Source of the DNA: an uncultured Dysosmobacter sp.
GTDB taxonomy: Bacteria > Bacillota > Clostridia > Oscillospirales > Oscillospiraceae
Direction of reading: 5' to 3'
NCBI GenBank assembly: GCA_934590165.1
Contig: CAKTOO010000010.1
Coordinates: 1 to 64,000 of the forward strand
DNA: 64,000 bases
The position numbers and the translations under genes are program-made. Positions 15,749 to 24,108 of this stretch are shown here, piece by piece. The number at the start of each line of letters is the position of its first letter. Position 1 is the stretch's first letter. The notes beneath the pieces were generated by a model. It had not been told where the DNA came from. It searched no databases and was given only the letters and a program-made list of their open reading frames with translations.

Positions 15749-17989
15749 TCAGTTCACCCGCTTCGCGTAGTAGTTCATAAGGCAGCCGTCCAGAATGATC
15801 TCCTGCTCGTCAGAGGTCAGCCCCTTTACGTGGAGGGTGATATCCTCCACGCCGCCGCTTGCCGGCAGGACCTTGGCGGGGATGTCCTCACAGCCGCTTT
15901 CAATGGCCTGTCGGATTCCGGGGACGAACACGCAGTCTCCCGGCTGGTAGTCAAAGGGCGTATCCTTATCCAGGGTAAAGGGCAGAATGCCCCAGTTGAT
16001 GCAGTTGGAGCGGTAGCGCTTGGTGGCGAACTCATAGCAGATGTTGGAAAAGCCGCCCAGCACCTTCTGGCAGGAGGCCGCCTGCTCCCGGGCGGAGCCG
16101 TCGCCGGGCTTGTTGGCAAAGACGCAGGAGCCAAACTGGGTGCTGCCCAGCAGGGCATCGCCGTCGCCCACCCGGTCCAAAAGGCCCTTCAGCCTTTCCG
16201 GGACCTTACCGTCTCGGCGCTCTGCCTCCTGGGCTGCCGCGGCCTTGGCCCGGCCCACGTAGGCGGGTTCCCGGCGGGAGAGGGTGAACTCCGCCAGCCG
16301 CAGGGGATTGGATCGGTAAGAGGAGGTCTCACCGGAGGGGATCAGCTCATCTGTGGTGGTGACGGGATCGTGGAGCACCGCCGCCAGCTCCACCAGCAGG
16401 TTTTCAGCCAGAGGCTCCATTTTCGGCCAGTCAGTGATATTGGGACCCATAATGAGTTCCGCGTCCGGGTCCGCCTTGCCGAAGCCGTTGTACACTCGCC
16501 GGTCGTAAACGCCCTTGTCAAAGTGGTAGTCCAGGTGAGCAGGAGCGTAGTCAATGTCCGTGGCGGGGGTGATCCTGCCGCCGTTCAGGGCAGTGGCGGC
16601 GATGGAGCGGGCATCCATGAGGCACACGCCGGCGAACTGGCCCTCGGCGGGCTTGGAGCCCTCCCGGTTGGGGAAGTTGCGGGTGGTGTGCCGCAGGGAA
16701 AGTCCGTTGTTGGCGGGCACGTCCCCGGCACCGAAGCAGGGGCCGCAGAAGCTGGGCTTGATGACGGCACCGGATTCCAGCAGGTCGGCGGTGGCGCCCA
16801 CCTTTGTCAGCTCCAGGCTGACGGGCACGCTGGTGGGATACACATCCAGGGCAAAGTAGCCGTTGCCGCAGCTGCCGCCCCGGAGAATATCCGCCGCCTC
16901 GGTGATGTTGTCGAACAGGCCGCCGGCGCAGCCGGCGATAACGCCCTGGTCAGCCCACACGCCGCCGTCGTGGACCTTGTTGGTGAGCTTCACATGGGCT
17001 TTGGGATAGCGGGCCTGGGCGTCGGCCTCCACCTTGGCGAGAATATCTGCCGCATTGTCCAGAAATTCCCGGATGGTCCAGGCGTTGGAGGGGTGGAAGG
17101 GCAGGGCGATCATAGGCTCCACCTTATCAAGGTCGATGGTCACCATGCGGTCATAGTATGCATACTTGCCGGGATGGAGGGCTTGGAAGGCCTCAGGCCG
17201 CTGGTGGGTCCTGTAAAAGTCCTCCGTCACGCCGTCCGTCTCCCAAATGGAGGATAGGCACGTGGTCTCCGTGGTCATGACATCAATGCCGTTGCGGAAG
17301 TCAATGGGGAGGCTTGCGATGCCGGGACCGGCGAACTCCAGCACCCGGTTGTTGACAAAGCCGCTGGCGAACGTGGCCTTCACCAGGGCAATGGCCACGT
17401 CATGGGGCCCCACGCCCCGCTTCGGCGTGCCGGTGAGATACACCAGCACCACTTCGGGGTAATTGATGTCCCAGGTGTTTTTCAAAAGCTGCTTGCAAAG
17501 CTCCGGGCCTCCCTCGCCCACGGCCATGGTGCCCAGGGCACCGTAACGGGTGTGGGAGTCAGAGCCTAAGATCATTTTTCCGCAGCCTGCCATCTGCTCT
17601 CTTGCATAAGAGTGGATGACGCTCTGGTTGGCGGGAACATAGATGCCGCCGTATTTCTTGGCGGCGGACAGGCCAAAAACATGGTCGTCCTCGTTGATGG
17701 TGCCGCCCACGGCGCATAGGCTGTTGTGGCAGTTGGTCAGGGCATAGGGGATGGGAAATTCCTTCATGCCGGAGGCCCGGGCCTGTTGGATGATGCCGAC
17801 ATAGGTGATGTCATGGGAAACCATGGCGTCGAAGCGGATCTTCAGGCGGCTGGGGTCGCCGGAGGTGTTGTGGGCCTGGAGGATGCGCCAGGTCATGGTC
17901 TGCCTGCGGCCCTCCTCAGGGGAGATAGGCGTGGCCTCGCAGGGAACGCCGTCCGCCAGAAATACGCCGCTGGGATGGAGTGTGATCAT
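15749..17989 (-). CDS. Aconitase-family hydratase
   Basis: A 746-residue member of the aconitase superfamily. It carries the Fe-S cysteines expected for the family (SFCGPCFGAGDVPANNG holds two of three), the GSDSHTRYGALGTMAVGEGG block and the C-terminal swivel domain with KRYRSNCINWGILPF. Databases often label this clostridial subgroup simply hydratase. Its position one base upstream of icd argues strongly that it is the working aconitase converting citrate to isocitrate. The ATG at 17989 with AGGAGGTC upstream is preferred over 18037, which would lie inside the promoter. Subgroup specificity is inferred from context. Confidence 0.88.
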   Translation of the reverse strand: MITLHPSGVFLADGVPCEATPISPEEGRRQTMTWRILQAHNTSGDPSRLKIRFDAMVSHDITYVGIIQQARASGMKEFPIPYALTNCHNSLCAVGGTINEDDHVFGLSAAKKYGGIYVPANQSVIHSYAREQMAGCGKMILGSDSHTRYGALGTMAVGEGGPELCKQLLKNTWDINYPEVVLVYLTGTPKRGVGPHDVAIALVKATFASGFVNNRVLEFAGPGIASLPIDFRNGIDVMTTETTCLSSIWETDGVTEDFYRTHQRPEAFQALHPGKYAYYDRMVTIDLDKVEPMIALPFHPSNAWTIREFLDNAADILAKVEADAQARYPKAHVKLTNKVHDGGVWADQGVIAGCAGGLFDNITEAADILRGGSCGNGYFALDVYPTSVPVSLELTKVGATADLLESGAVIKPSFCGPCFGAGDVPANNGLSLRHTTRNFPNREGSKPAEGQFAGVCLMDARSIAATALNGGRITPATDIDYAPAHLDYHFDKGVYDRRVYNGFGKADPDAELIMGPNITDWPKMEPLAENLLVELAAVLHDPVTTTDELIPSGETSSYRSNPLRLAEFTLSRREPAYVGRAKAAAAQEAERRDGKVPERLKGLLDRVGDGDALLGSTQFGSCVFANKPGDGSAREQAASCQKVLGGFSNICYEFATKRYRSNCINWGILPFTLDKDTPFDYQPGDCVFVPGIRQAIESGCEDIPAKVLPASGGVEDITLHVKGLTSDEQEIILDGCLMNYYAKRVN

Positions 17990-18035
17990 GTACAGGACCT
18001 CCTGTTCCGGAAGCGTCCGGAAATTCTTGCAAAAC

Positions 18036-18063
18036 AATATAGCACAGATCCAAAAGAATGCAA
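18036..18063 (-). promoter_or_regulatory. Promoter of the aconitase-icd operon
   Basis: Leftward TTGCAT (18058-18063), 16 nt, TATATT (18036-18041), giving a leader of about 40 nt. Confidence 0.65.
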
Positions 18064-18188
18064 AGTGGATTTGCAGGAAAAGACACTTTAGCTTGCAAAT
18101 TTGGGATTCTCACCAAGAATCCGCCTGGCGGGAGCCAGGAAGCGGTGACAAATACCAATGGACATCTGTCCGCCTGGGAAAAATATCA

Positions 18189-18207
18189 GGGCCCGTGGAA
18201 GGGGCCC
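18189..18207 (-). terminator. Probable terminator of the nicotinamidase-like gene
   Basis: GGGCCC pairs with a second GGGCCC across a 7-nt loop (18189-18194 with 18202-18207) and is followed leftward by TGATATTTTT. Confidence 0.55.
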
Positions 18208-18215
18208 CGGTATGG

Positions 18216-18752
18216 TCAGACTTCATGCTCTACGGTGATCTGGCAGGTCTTCATGGCTGCCAGGGCGTTTTTGTGGCTTTCCGGGGTGACGCCGGCACAG
18301 CAGGAGGCGTCCACCGTGATCTCCGTCTCCGGCAGAAAGGCTTTCAGCAGCAAGGCGTTGGAGATGACGCAGATGTCGGTGCAAAGGCCGATGAGGGTGA
18401 TTTTTTCCACAGGGGTACCCTGGTTGATGGCGGCGAGCATCTGGGCCAGGGCGGTGCTGCCGAAGGTGGGCTTGTCCACCGGGGCGAAGCCGGACGCATA
18501 TTTCTGCAGCTGGGGGATGATCTCCCAGCCTTCGGTACCCCGGATACAGTGGGGCACCGGCAGGGCGCGGCCCTCCCGGGTCTCCAGATAATTTTCCTCA
18601 TGAGTATCCCGGGTGAACAGGATGGTCTCACCCCGACTCACGCCGTCCGCCACCCGGGCGGCCACATGCGGCACGATGACAGCGGCCTCCTGTGTGCCTA
18701 AGGCCCCGCTGACAAAATCGTTCTGCATGTCCACAACGATCAAAGCATTCAT
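18216..18752 (-). CDS. Isochorismatase-family hydrolase (nicotinamidase-like)
   Basis: A 178-residue cysteine hydrolase. The catalytic triad is Asp8 (VVDMQNDF), Lys94 (DKPTFGS) and Cys128 (GLCTDICV). Metal ligands Asp49, His51 and His68 (TRDTHEEN and VPHC) match nicotinamidases such as PncA, which hydrolyse nicotinamide to nicotinate and ammonia for NAD salvage. The metal site makes nicotinamidase more likely than a plain isochorismatase, but pncA is not proven. The start at 18752 has GGAGGT upstream. It is monocistronic and divergent from the sodium transporter. Confidence 0.85.
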   Translation of the reverse strand: MNALIVVDMQNDFVSGALGTQEAAVIVPHVAARVADGVSRGETILFTRDTHEENYLETREGRALPVPHCIRGTEGWEIIPQLQKYASGFAPVDKPTFGSTALAQMLAAINQGTPVEKITLIGLCTDICVISNALLLKAFLPETEITVDASCCAGVTPESHKNALAAMKTCQITVEHEV

Positions 18753-18822
18753 ATTTTTACCTCCGAATGTCACTTTAAAGAGTTAAAATACCGCTTTTTC
18801 CGCAGATTTCTCGGAAAATCGG

Positions 18823-18851
18823 TTGACTTTCACAATGTAGTCCGATACTAT
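18823..18851 (+). promoter_or_regulatory. Promoter of the sodium-dependent transporter
   Basis: TTGACT (18823-18828), 17 nt, TACTAT (18846-18851), giving a leader of about 87 nt. Confidence 0.7.
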
Positions 18852-18944
18852 ATGAAATGCCCGCGGCGTGAAGATAGGAGCGGGGGGGGAAAACAGCTGC
18901 TGCCCTTATGCCGCGTGTACGAGAAAAAAAGAGGAGAAAACGTG

Positions 18945-20309
18945 ATGATGAAACGCGAAAATTTCCAGTCCCGGCTGGGCTTCCTGCTGGTAAGCGCCGG
19001 CTGTGCCATCGGCATCGGCAACGTGTGGAAATTTCCCTATGTGACCGGCGCCAACGGCGGCGGTGTGTTCGTGCTGTTTTACCTGCTGTTCCTCATCACC
19101 ATGGGCGTGCCCGTGCTGACCATGGAGTTGGCGGTGGGCCGTGCCAGCCGCAAAAGCGCCGTGCTGGGGTACTGTGAGCTGGAGCCTGCCGGCAGCCGCT
19201 GGCACCTCCACGGATGGTTCTGTGTGGCGGGCTGCTACTTGCTGATGATGTATTATACCACAGTTTCCGGCTGGATGCTGGGGTATTTCTTCAAATTTGC
19301 CGCCGGCACCTTCACGGGGCTCCAGGGGGACGCCATTGACGGCGTGTTCGGCGCCATGCTGGGTAGTCCCGGCGAGATGACCGCCTGGATGGTGCTGACG
19401 GTGCTGGCGGGCTTTTTGGTGGTGAGCTTCGGCCTCCAAAAGGGCCTGGAGCGCATTACTAAGGTCATGATGCTGGGCCTGCTGGGCCTCATTTTGGTGC
19501 TGGCCGTCCATAGCCTGACTCTGGAGGGAGCCGCCGAGGGCGTGAAGTTCTACCTGCTGCCGGACTTTGGCCGCGCCGTGGAGGCGGGTCTCGGCAGCGT
19601 CATCGTGGCCGCCATGAACCAGGCGTTCTTCACTTTGAGTCTGGGTATTGCCGCCATGGAGATCTTCGGAAGTTACATGAGCAGGGAACACACCCTTACC
19701 GGCGAGGCCGTCTGTATTTGCGGCCTGGATACCTTCGTGGCCCTCATGTCCGGCCTTATTATTTTCCCCGCCTGCTTCAGCTACGGCGTGCAGCCGGACC
19801 AGGGACCGCCCCTCATTTTCATGACGCTGCCTAAGGTGTTCGCAAACATGGCCGGTGGCCGCCTGTGGGGCACACTGTTTTTCCTGTTCATGACATTTGC
19901 CAGCTTTTCCACGGTCATCGCCGTGTTTGAAAACCTGCTGGCCTCCTGCATCGACAACTTCGGCTGGAGCCGGAAGAAAGCGGCCCTTTTCAACTGCGTG
20001 TTCATCCTCCTGGCAAGCCTGCCCTGCGTCCTGGGCTATAATGTGTGGAGCGGCTTCCATCCCCTGCCGGGCAAGGATGTGCTGGACACGGAGGACTTTA
20101 TCGTCAGCAACCTGCTACTGCCCATCGGGTCCCTGGTGTACCTGCTGTTCTGCGTGAGCAAATGGGGCTGGGGCTTTGACAAGTATCTGGCGGAGGCCAA
20201 CACCGGTGAGGGCGTGAAGATGTCTCCCCGGCTGAAGCCCTACTTCCAGTTCGTGCTGCCGGTTTTGATTTTGGTGATCCTGGTGGTAGGTCTGCTGCCC
20301 AAGGGCTGA
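18945..20309 (+). CDS. Sodium-dependent transporter (NSS/SNF family)
   Basis: A 454-residue neurotransmitter:sodium symporter homologue (LeuT fold). The family signature SRLGFLLVSAGCAIGIGNVWKFPYV spans helix 1, with the unwound AIGIGNVWKFPY segment that coordinates sodium and substrate, followed by about eleven further helices. It has 11-12 helices as in MhsT-like bacterial members, so it is probably an amino-acid importer. GAGGAG at 18931-18936 supports the ATG at 18945; an in-frame ATG at 18852 lies against the promoter. Substrate is not predictable. Confidence 0.92.
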   Translation: MMKRENFQSRLGFLLVSAGCAIGIGNVWKFPYVTGANGGGVFVLFYLLFLITMGVPVLTMELAVGRASRKSAVLGYCELEPAGSRWHLHGWFCVAGCYLLMMYYTTVSGWMLGYFFKFAAGTFTGLQGDAIDGVFGAMLGSPGEMTAWMVLTVLAGFLVVSFGLQKGLERITKVMMLGLLGLILVLAVHSLTLEGAAEGVKFYLLPDFGRAVEAGLGSVIVAAMNQAFFTLSLGIAAMEIFGSYMSREHTLTGEAVCICGLDTFVALMSGLIIFPACFSYGVQPDQGPPLIFMTLPKVFANMAGGRLWGTLFFLFMTFASFSTVIAVFENLLASCIDNFGWSRKKAALFNCVFILLASLPCVLGYNVWSGFHPLPGKDVLDTEDFIVSNLLLPIGSLVYLLFCVSKWGWGFDKYLAEANTGEGVKMSPRLKPYFQFVLPVLILVILVVGLLPKG

Positions 20310-20314
20310 ACAGT

Positions 20315-20346
20315 AAAACACGCCTGGCTTTTGCCAGGCGTGTTTT
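20315..20346. terminator. Terminator after the sodium transporter
   Basis: A 14-bp stem AAAACACGCCTGGC with its complement around a T4 loop (20315-20328 with 20333-20346), followed by T. It also touches the stop codon of the converging pseudogene. Confidence 0.9.
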
Positions 20347-21008
20347 TATGTGCTCATCCACGCCTCTGGCGCGGCAAAGGCGGCGGTCAGCTCCGACAGA
20401 AAGCCATTCAGGTGCCAGCCGTCCGCAGCGGCGTGATGGGCGGTGATGGACAGGGGCATCCACACCCGGCCGTCCTGCGCCTGAAAAGCTCCGGCTTCAA
20501 AACTGGGGAAAAAGTACCCCTTGGGCCGCTGGGTCTGGAGGGCGAAGCTGTCGAAAGTGAACTAGGGAATGCAGGAGATCACGTAGCTGTTTTCCGGCGG
20601 CGGGCCCTTTTCCGTGAGCAGGTCGCCCTGGGCGGGATACCGGGCGCAGTCCGCCAGATAGGCCCCGTGAAAATCCCGGAAAGAGGGCTGATGTGCTATT
20701 CACAGCAATGCGGTGGAGCCGTCCTCCCGGCAAAGCCGGGGATAGGTGGGCACCAGCTCGCTCCAGTGGCCCAGGACACCGTCCCGCTCTGCCAGCCGGA
20801 AGGCGCTCTGGTGGGAGATGGCCTCTGTTACCAGCCATACATATGCCGGGAAAAACCGCAGCGTCGCGCCTTTGAGGGCCTGGCGGGTGTTTGTGACATC
20901 CAGCCGGCAGGTGACGGAGTAGGCGGTGGGCGCTGCCTCCGTGTAATACCAGAAGGCCTGCCGCCGGGACCAGGAAGCCCGGTCCACCGGCGTGAACACG
21001 GCGCTCAC
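20346..21008 (-). pseudogene. CatA-like O-acetyltransferase, two nonsense mutations
   Basis: Read leftwards from a GTG at 21008, one frame encodes a chloramphenicol-acetyltransferase-like protein of about 220 codons. The N-terminus has VDRASWSRRQAFWYYTEA, the middle has AYVWLVTEAISHQSAFRL, and the C-terminus has the active-site motif HHAAADGWH. It is interrupted by TGA at 20697-20699 and TAG at 20562-20564; the second replaces a Trp expected in IPWFTFDSF. The frame on either side is otherwise intact, so the lesions are recent point changes. The start overlaps the stop of the HTH-desulfoferrodoxin gene (GTGA). As written it yields only 102 residues without the catalytic His. Confidence 0.85.
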
Positions 21009-21592
21009 AGGGGCACCTCAAACAGGCCGTCCCGGCTGCAGCAAAGGTACAGCTTCCCGCCGCGGCGCAGGTTGGGGATGCGGAACTCGCCGCCCTGCTC
21101 CGGGTACAGCCGCACCAACAGCATCCGGTCAAAGCCCAGCCACAGGGCGAAGCGGATGAAGTGGTCCTTCTCCATGGGGTGGGAAAAGGTGACGTACAGG
21201 TCCTCCTCCACCGGCTGGACCACAGCCCCGTGGGCCTCGTCCGCGGGGCGGGGCGCCAGAGGCTCCAGCTTCCGGCCACAGCAGTGGAATTCGCCCTCTG
21301 CCGCGGCGGTGACGACGTTGCCGCAGCCCGGGCATACATAAATTTTCAGTTTTTTCAAATTGCCGACCTCCAGATCGTTGGGAGACAGGCTGCCTTCCAG
21401 CAGGCGTTCCGCGCTGACCCCAAATATTCCGGCCAGCGGCGCCAACAGGCTGATATCCGGGCAGCCCAGCCCCCGTTCCCATTTGCTGACGGCCTGGGCG
21501 CTGACATGCAGGGCCTCCGCCACCTGGCGCTGGGTCAGGCCGTGTTCTTTCCGCAGGCGGGAAAGCAGCCTGCCGGTCTCTTGTGTATTCAT
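21005..21592 (-). CDS. HTH regulator fused to a desulfoferrodoxin domain
   Basis: A 195-residue protein. Residues 8-65 form an XRE helix-turn-helix (LTQRQVAEALHVSAQAVSKWERG). Residues 80-195 align with a whole class I desulfoferrodoxin. The desulforedoxin-like cluster has Cys87, Cys90, Cys104 and Cys105 (CPGCG and then HCCGRKLEPL). A superoxide-reductase-like part has His121, His138 and His144 (SHPMEKDHFI) and Cys184. The last His of the iron site (N-x-HGLW in the enzymes) is Asp187 here, so the enzyme centre is incomplete. It probably senses iron, oxygen or redox state and controls itself and the coupled acetyltransferase. The start at 21592 has GGGAGGTGAG upstream. Confidence 0.8.
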   Translation of the reverse strand: MNTQETGRLLSRLRKEHGLTQRQVAEALHVSAQAVSKWERGLGCPDISLLAPLAGIFGVSAERLLEGSLSPNDLEVGNLKKLKIYVCPGCGNVVTAAAEGEFHCCGRKLEPLAPRPADEAHGAVVQPVEEDLYVTFSHPMEKDHFIRFALWLGFDRMLLVRLYPEQGGEFRIPNLRRGGKLYLCCSRDGLFEVPL

Positions 21593-21694
21593 ACCGCTCA
21601 CCTCCCTTTCAGAATAGCAAAGCCCAGGAGAAAAGGCAAACAACGCTCCGTTGACAAGCCACCGCCCCGGCGGGCTGCCGAGGCGGCGGAGAGC

Positions 21695-23419
21695 TTATAC
21701 ATACGTCTGCTGAGACACGTCGAATACGCCCCGGGTGGTGATGCGCAGAGTGGGGATCACCGGCAAGGCCATGAAGCTGAGGGTCATGAAAGGGTCGATG
21801 TCCCGGGAGACGCCCAGGGTAAAGGCTTTCTCCTTTGCGGTTTCCAGCTTTCCATTCACCGTTGCCAGCGATTCGTCGCTCATAATGCCGGCGATGGCCA
21901 GGGGAACCTCCGCCGCCGGGGCGCCGCTGTCCCATACCACGATGCCGCCGTTCAGCTCCACTACCCGGTTGACGGCGGCGGCCATGTCGGCTTCGTTGGT
22001 GCCCACGACGATGATGTTGTGGGAATCGTGGGAGATGGAGGTGGCCACGGCGCCGGACTTCAGTCCGTAGCCCTGGAGGAAGCCGATGCCGATGTGGTGG
22101 GTATTCTTGTGGCGCTCCACCACGGCAATCTTCAGCACATCATATTCCACGTCGATGCGGTCGGAGTAGCCGGCGTCCACGGTGGTGATCTCACCGCCCA
22201 CCATGCCGATGATGCCCCGGGGACGGCGCTCTGTGAAATCATCGGCGGTGAGGGTGCCCACATGAAAGGTATTGTGGGCCCGCTCCACCAGGTACGGCTC
22301 AATGGACGGAGTGGAGAAGTCCCGCAGCACACCGTTTTCCACCATCAGCTCACCTTTTTTGTAGACCTTTTCGATGTTGAAATTCTGGAAATCGTCAATG
22401 ATGACGAAATCTCCCAGATATCCCGGCGCAATGGCGCCCCGGTTGTTCAGCAGGAAGTACCGGGCGGCATTGTGGCAGGCCACTTTCACGGCGGTGATGG
22501 GGTCCACGCCCAGGGAGATGGCCTTTTTCACGATGTAGTCGATGTGCCCCTTTTCCAGCAGGTCGCTGGGGTGCTTATCGTCGGTGCAGAACATGCACCG
22601 CTCAGAGTATTTGTCGCACAGGAGGGGAAGCAACGCCTCCAGGTTCCGGGCGGCGGTGCCCTCCCGGATCATGATGAACTGACCCCGCTCCAGCTTGGCG
22701 ACGGCGTCCTTCAAATCGTGGCACTCGTGGTCGGAGTACACGCCGGCGGCGATATAGGCGTTGAGGTCGTTGCCCACCAGGTCCGGGGCGTGGCCGTCGA
22801 TTTTTTTGTGGTGGGCCTGGGCCGCCACGATTTTCTCCACCGGCTGGTCATCCCCGGCAATGATGCCCACGAAGTTCATCATCTCTGCCAGGCCCTGGAC
22901 CCTGGGATGGTCGTAAAAGCTGTCCAGGCAGCGGTAATCCAGCACGGCGCCGGATTCATCCAGCGGTGTGGCCGGCACGCAGGAGGGCAGCATGAACCGC
23001 ACATCCACCGGCAGGTCCTCCGTGGCCTGGAGCATATACTCGATACCGTCGGTGCCCATGACGTTGGCGATCTCGTGTGGGTCCGTGACAACGGTGGTGG
23101 TGCCATGGGGCAGCACTGCCTTCACGAACTCCTTGGGGGAGACCAGGGAGCTTTCCAAATGGATGTGGGCATCCAGAAAACCCGGTAATACGATCTTGCC
23201 GGAGCAGTCGGTCTCCACCGTACCGGAATATTGCCCCATGCCCACGATGAGGCCTTCCGCCACGGCGATGTCCGCCGTACACAGCTCGTTGGAAAATACG
23301 TTTACATAAGTGGCGTTTTTCAAAACCAGGTCCGCAGGTTCCCGCCCGGCGGCGGCGTCGATGATGCGCCGCTTTTTCAGCAGCTTTCGGTTGATCTTGC
23401 CAGCGTAGCTCTCAGACAT
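21695..23419 (-). CDS. ade: Adenine deaminase
   Basis: A 574-residue metal-dependent amidohydrolase of the bacterial Ade class that converts adenine to hypoxanthine and ammonia. The metal motif is DAHIHLESS near residue 88, followed by PHGTTTVVTDPHEIANVMG, a metal-binding FCTDDKHPSDL segment, and the C-terminal region ISHDSHNIIVVGTNEADMA. The length matches the B. subtilis enzyme (577). The product hypoxanthine is a substrate for the xanthine dehydrogenases encoded from 29.5 kb on, so this gene can be read as the entry to purine breakdown or salvage. AAGGAG lies 7 nt before the ATG. No purine riboswitch is seen in the leader. Confidence 0.95.
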   Translation of the reverse strand: MSESYAGKINRKLLKKRRIIDAAAGREPADLVLKNATYVNVFSNELCTADIAVAEGLIVGMGQYSGTVETDCSGKIVLPGFLDAHIHLESSLVSPKEFVKAVLPHGTTTVVTDPHEIANVMGTDGIEYMLQATEDLPVDVRFMLPSCVPATPLDESGAVLDYRCLDSFYDHPRVQGLAEMMNFVGIIAGDDQPVEKIVAAQAHHKKIDGHAPDLVGNDLNAYIAAGVYSDHECHDLKDAVAKLERGQFIMIREGTAARNLEALLPLLCDKYSERCMFCTDDKHPSDLLEKGHIDYIVKKAISLGVDPITAVKVACHNAARYFLLNNRGAIAPGYLGDFVIIDDFQNFNIEKVYKKGELMVENGVLRDFSTPSIEPYLVERAHNTFHVGTLTADDFTERRPRGIIGMVGGEITTVDAGYSDRIDVEYDVLKIAVVERHKNTHHIGIGFLQGYGLKSGAVATSISHDSHNIIVVGTNEADMAAAVNRVVELNGGIVVWDSGAPAAEVPLAIAGIMSDESLATVNGKLETAKEKAFTLGVSRDIDPFMTLSFMALPVIPTLRITTRGVFDVSQQTYV

Positions 23420-23494
23420 GTGACCACTCCTTTTCTATAATATCAAATATACTTATATCAAACATAATTAAAACTGATGACATTGGTTAGAGCA

Positions 23495-23523
23495 AGTATA
23501 CGCCAAAAGCGCACAGTTGTCCA
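23495..23523 (-). promoter_or_regulatory. ade promoter
   Basis: Leftward TGGACA (23518-23523), 17 nt, TATACT (23495-23500). The leader of about 70 nt is AT-rich and contains repeated TTTGATAT. Confidence 0.65.
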
Positions 23524-23569
23524 CAGAAAACAGAAAATTTTATGGAGGTCGCCTGCTCCGCCGGACACA

Positions 23570-23607
23570 AAAAGAGGCATGGGCGCTTTTGCGCTCATGC
23601 CTCTTTT
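23570..23607 (-). terminator. Terminator of the tyrosine phosphatase gene
   Basis: A 17-nt arm (23570-23586) pairs with 23591-23607 with two mismatches, beginning and ending in A4/T4. It overlaps the phosphatase stop codon. Confidence 0.85.
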
Positions 23608-24053
23608 GTTAAATGTGTCAGCAGGGCCTGGCAGCCTGCGAGAACGTCCTGCCAGGTGGCCTCGAAATCTCCGGTGTACCAAGGGTCCGCCACATCGCCG
23701 GGATGGCCGGTCCAGTCCAGCAGGAGGGTCAGCTTTCCCTCTGAATCGCCGCCGCAGATGCGGCGCATGTTCCGCAGATTGGCGCTGTCCATGCCGATGA
23801 GCAGGTCAAAGCGGTCATAATCCTCCCGCCGCAGCTGCCGGGCGGTCTTTCCGGCACAGCTGATGCCATGCTCCGCCAGCTTTCGCCTTGCAGGCGGATA
23901 GACGGGATTGCCGATCTCCTCCGTGCTGGTGGCGGCGGAGGCAATGGAGAAGTCCGCCGCCAGCCCTACCTTACAGACCAAGTCCTTCATGACAAATTCC
24001 GCCATGGGGCTGCGGCAGATATTGCCGTGACAGACAAATAAGACCCTATGCAT
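23595..24053 (-). CDS. Low-molecular-weight protein tyrosine phosphatase
   Basis: A 152-residue phosphatase with the P-loop CHGNICRS (Cys8 to Arg14, CX5R) and the general acid Asp123 in DPWY, both at the expected positions. Homologues remove phosphate from tyrosine kinases of capsule systems or from arginine residues (YwlE type); the sequence does not decide which. The start at 24053 has GGAGGTC upstream. It follows the sigma/anti-sigma pair by 41 nt but has its own promoter, so it may be only partly co-regulated. Confidence 0.92.
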   Translation of the reverse strand: MHRVLFVCHGNICRSPMAEFVMKDLVCKVGLAADFSIASAATSTEEIGNPVYPPARRKLAEHGISCAGKTARQLRREDYDRFDLLIGMDSANLRNMRRICGGDSEGKLTLLLDWTGHPGDVADPWYTGDFEATWQDVLAGCQALLTHLTKEA

Positions 24054-24078
24054 AGATGACCTCCGTGATGTTTTTTTC

Positions 24079-24108
24079 AGTATACCACAGGGGGTCAATC
24101 TGATGCAA
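24079..24108 (-). promoter_or_regulatory. Promoter of the tyrosine phosphatase gene
   Basis: Leftward TTGCAT (24103-24108), 18 nt, TATACT (24079-24084). The -35 lies within the last codons of the upstream gene. Confidence 0.6.

Noticed and set aside
20562..20699. Stop-codon reassignment or selenocysteine in the CatA-like gene
   Set aside because: TGA and TAG end many normal genes in this window, no SECIS-like structure is visible, and the sites correspond to ordinary residues in the family.
23420..23523. Purine riboswitch ahead of adenine deaminase
   Set aside because: The leader is short, AT-rich and lacks the conserved purine-aptamer core, so only a promoter is supported.
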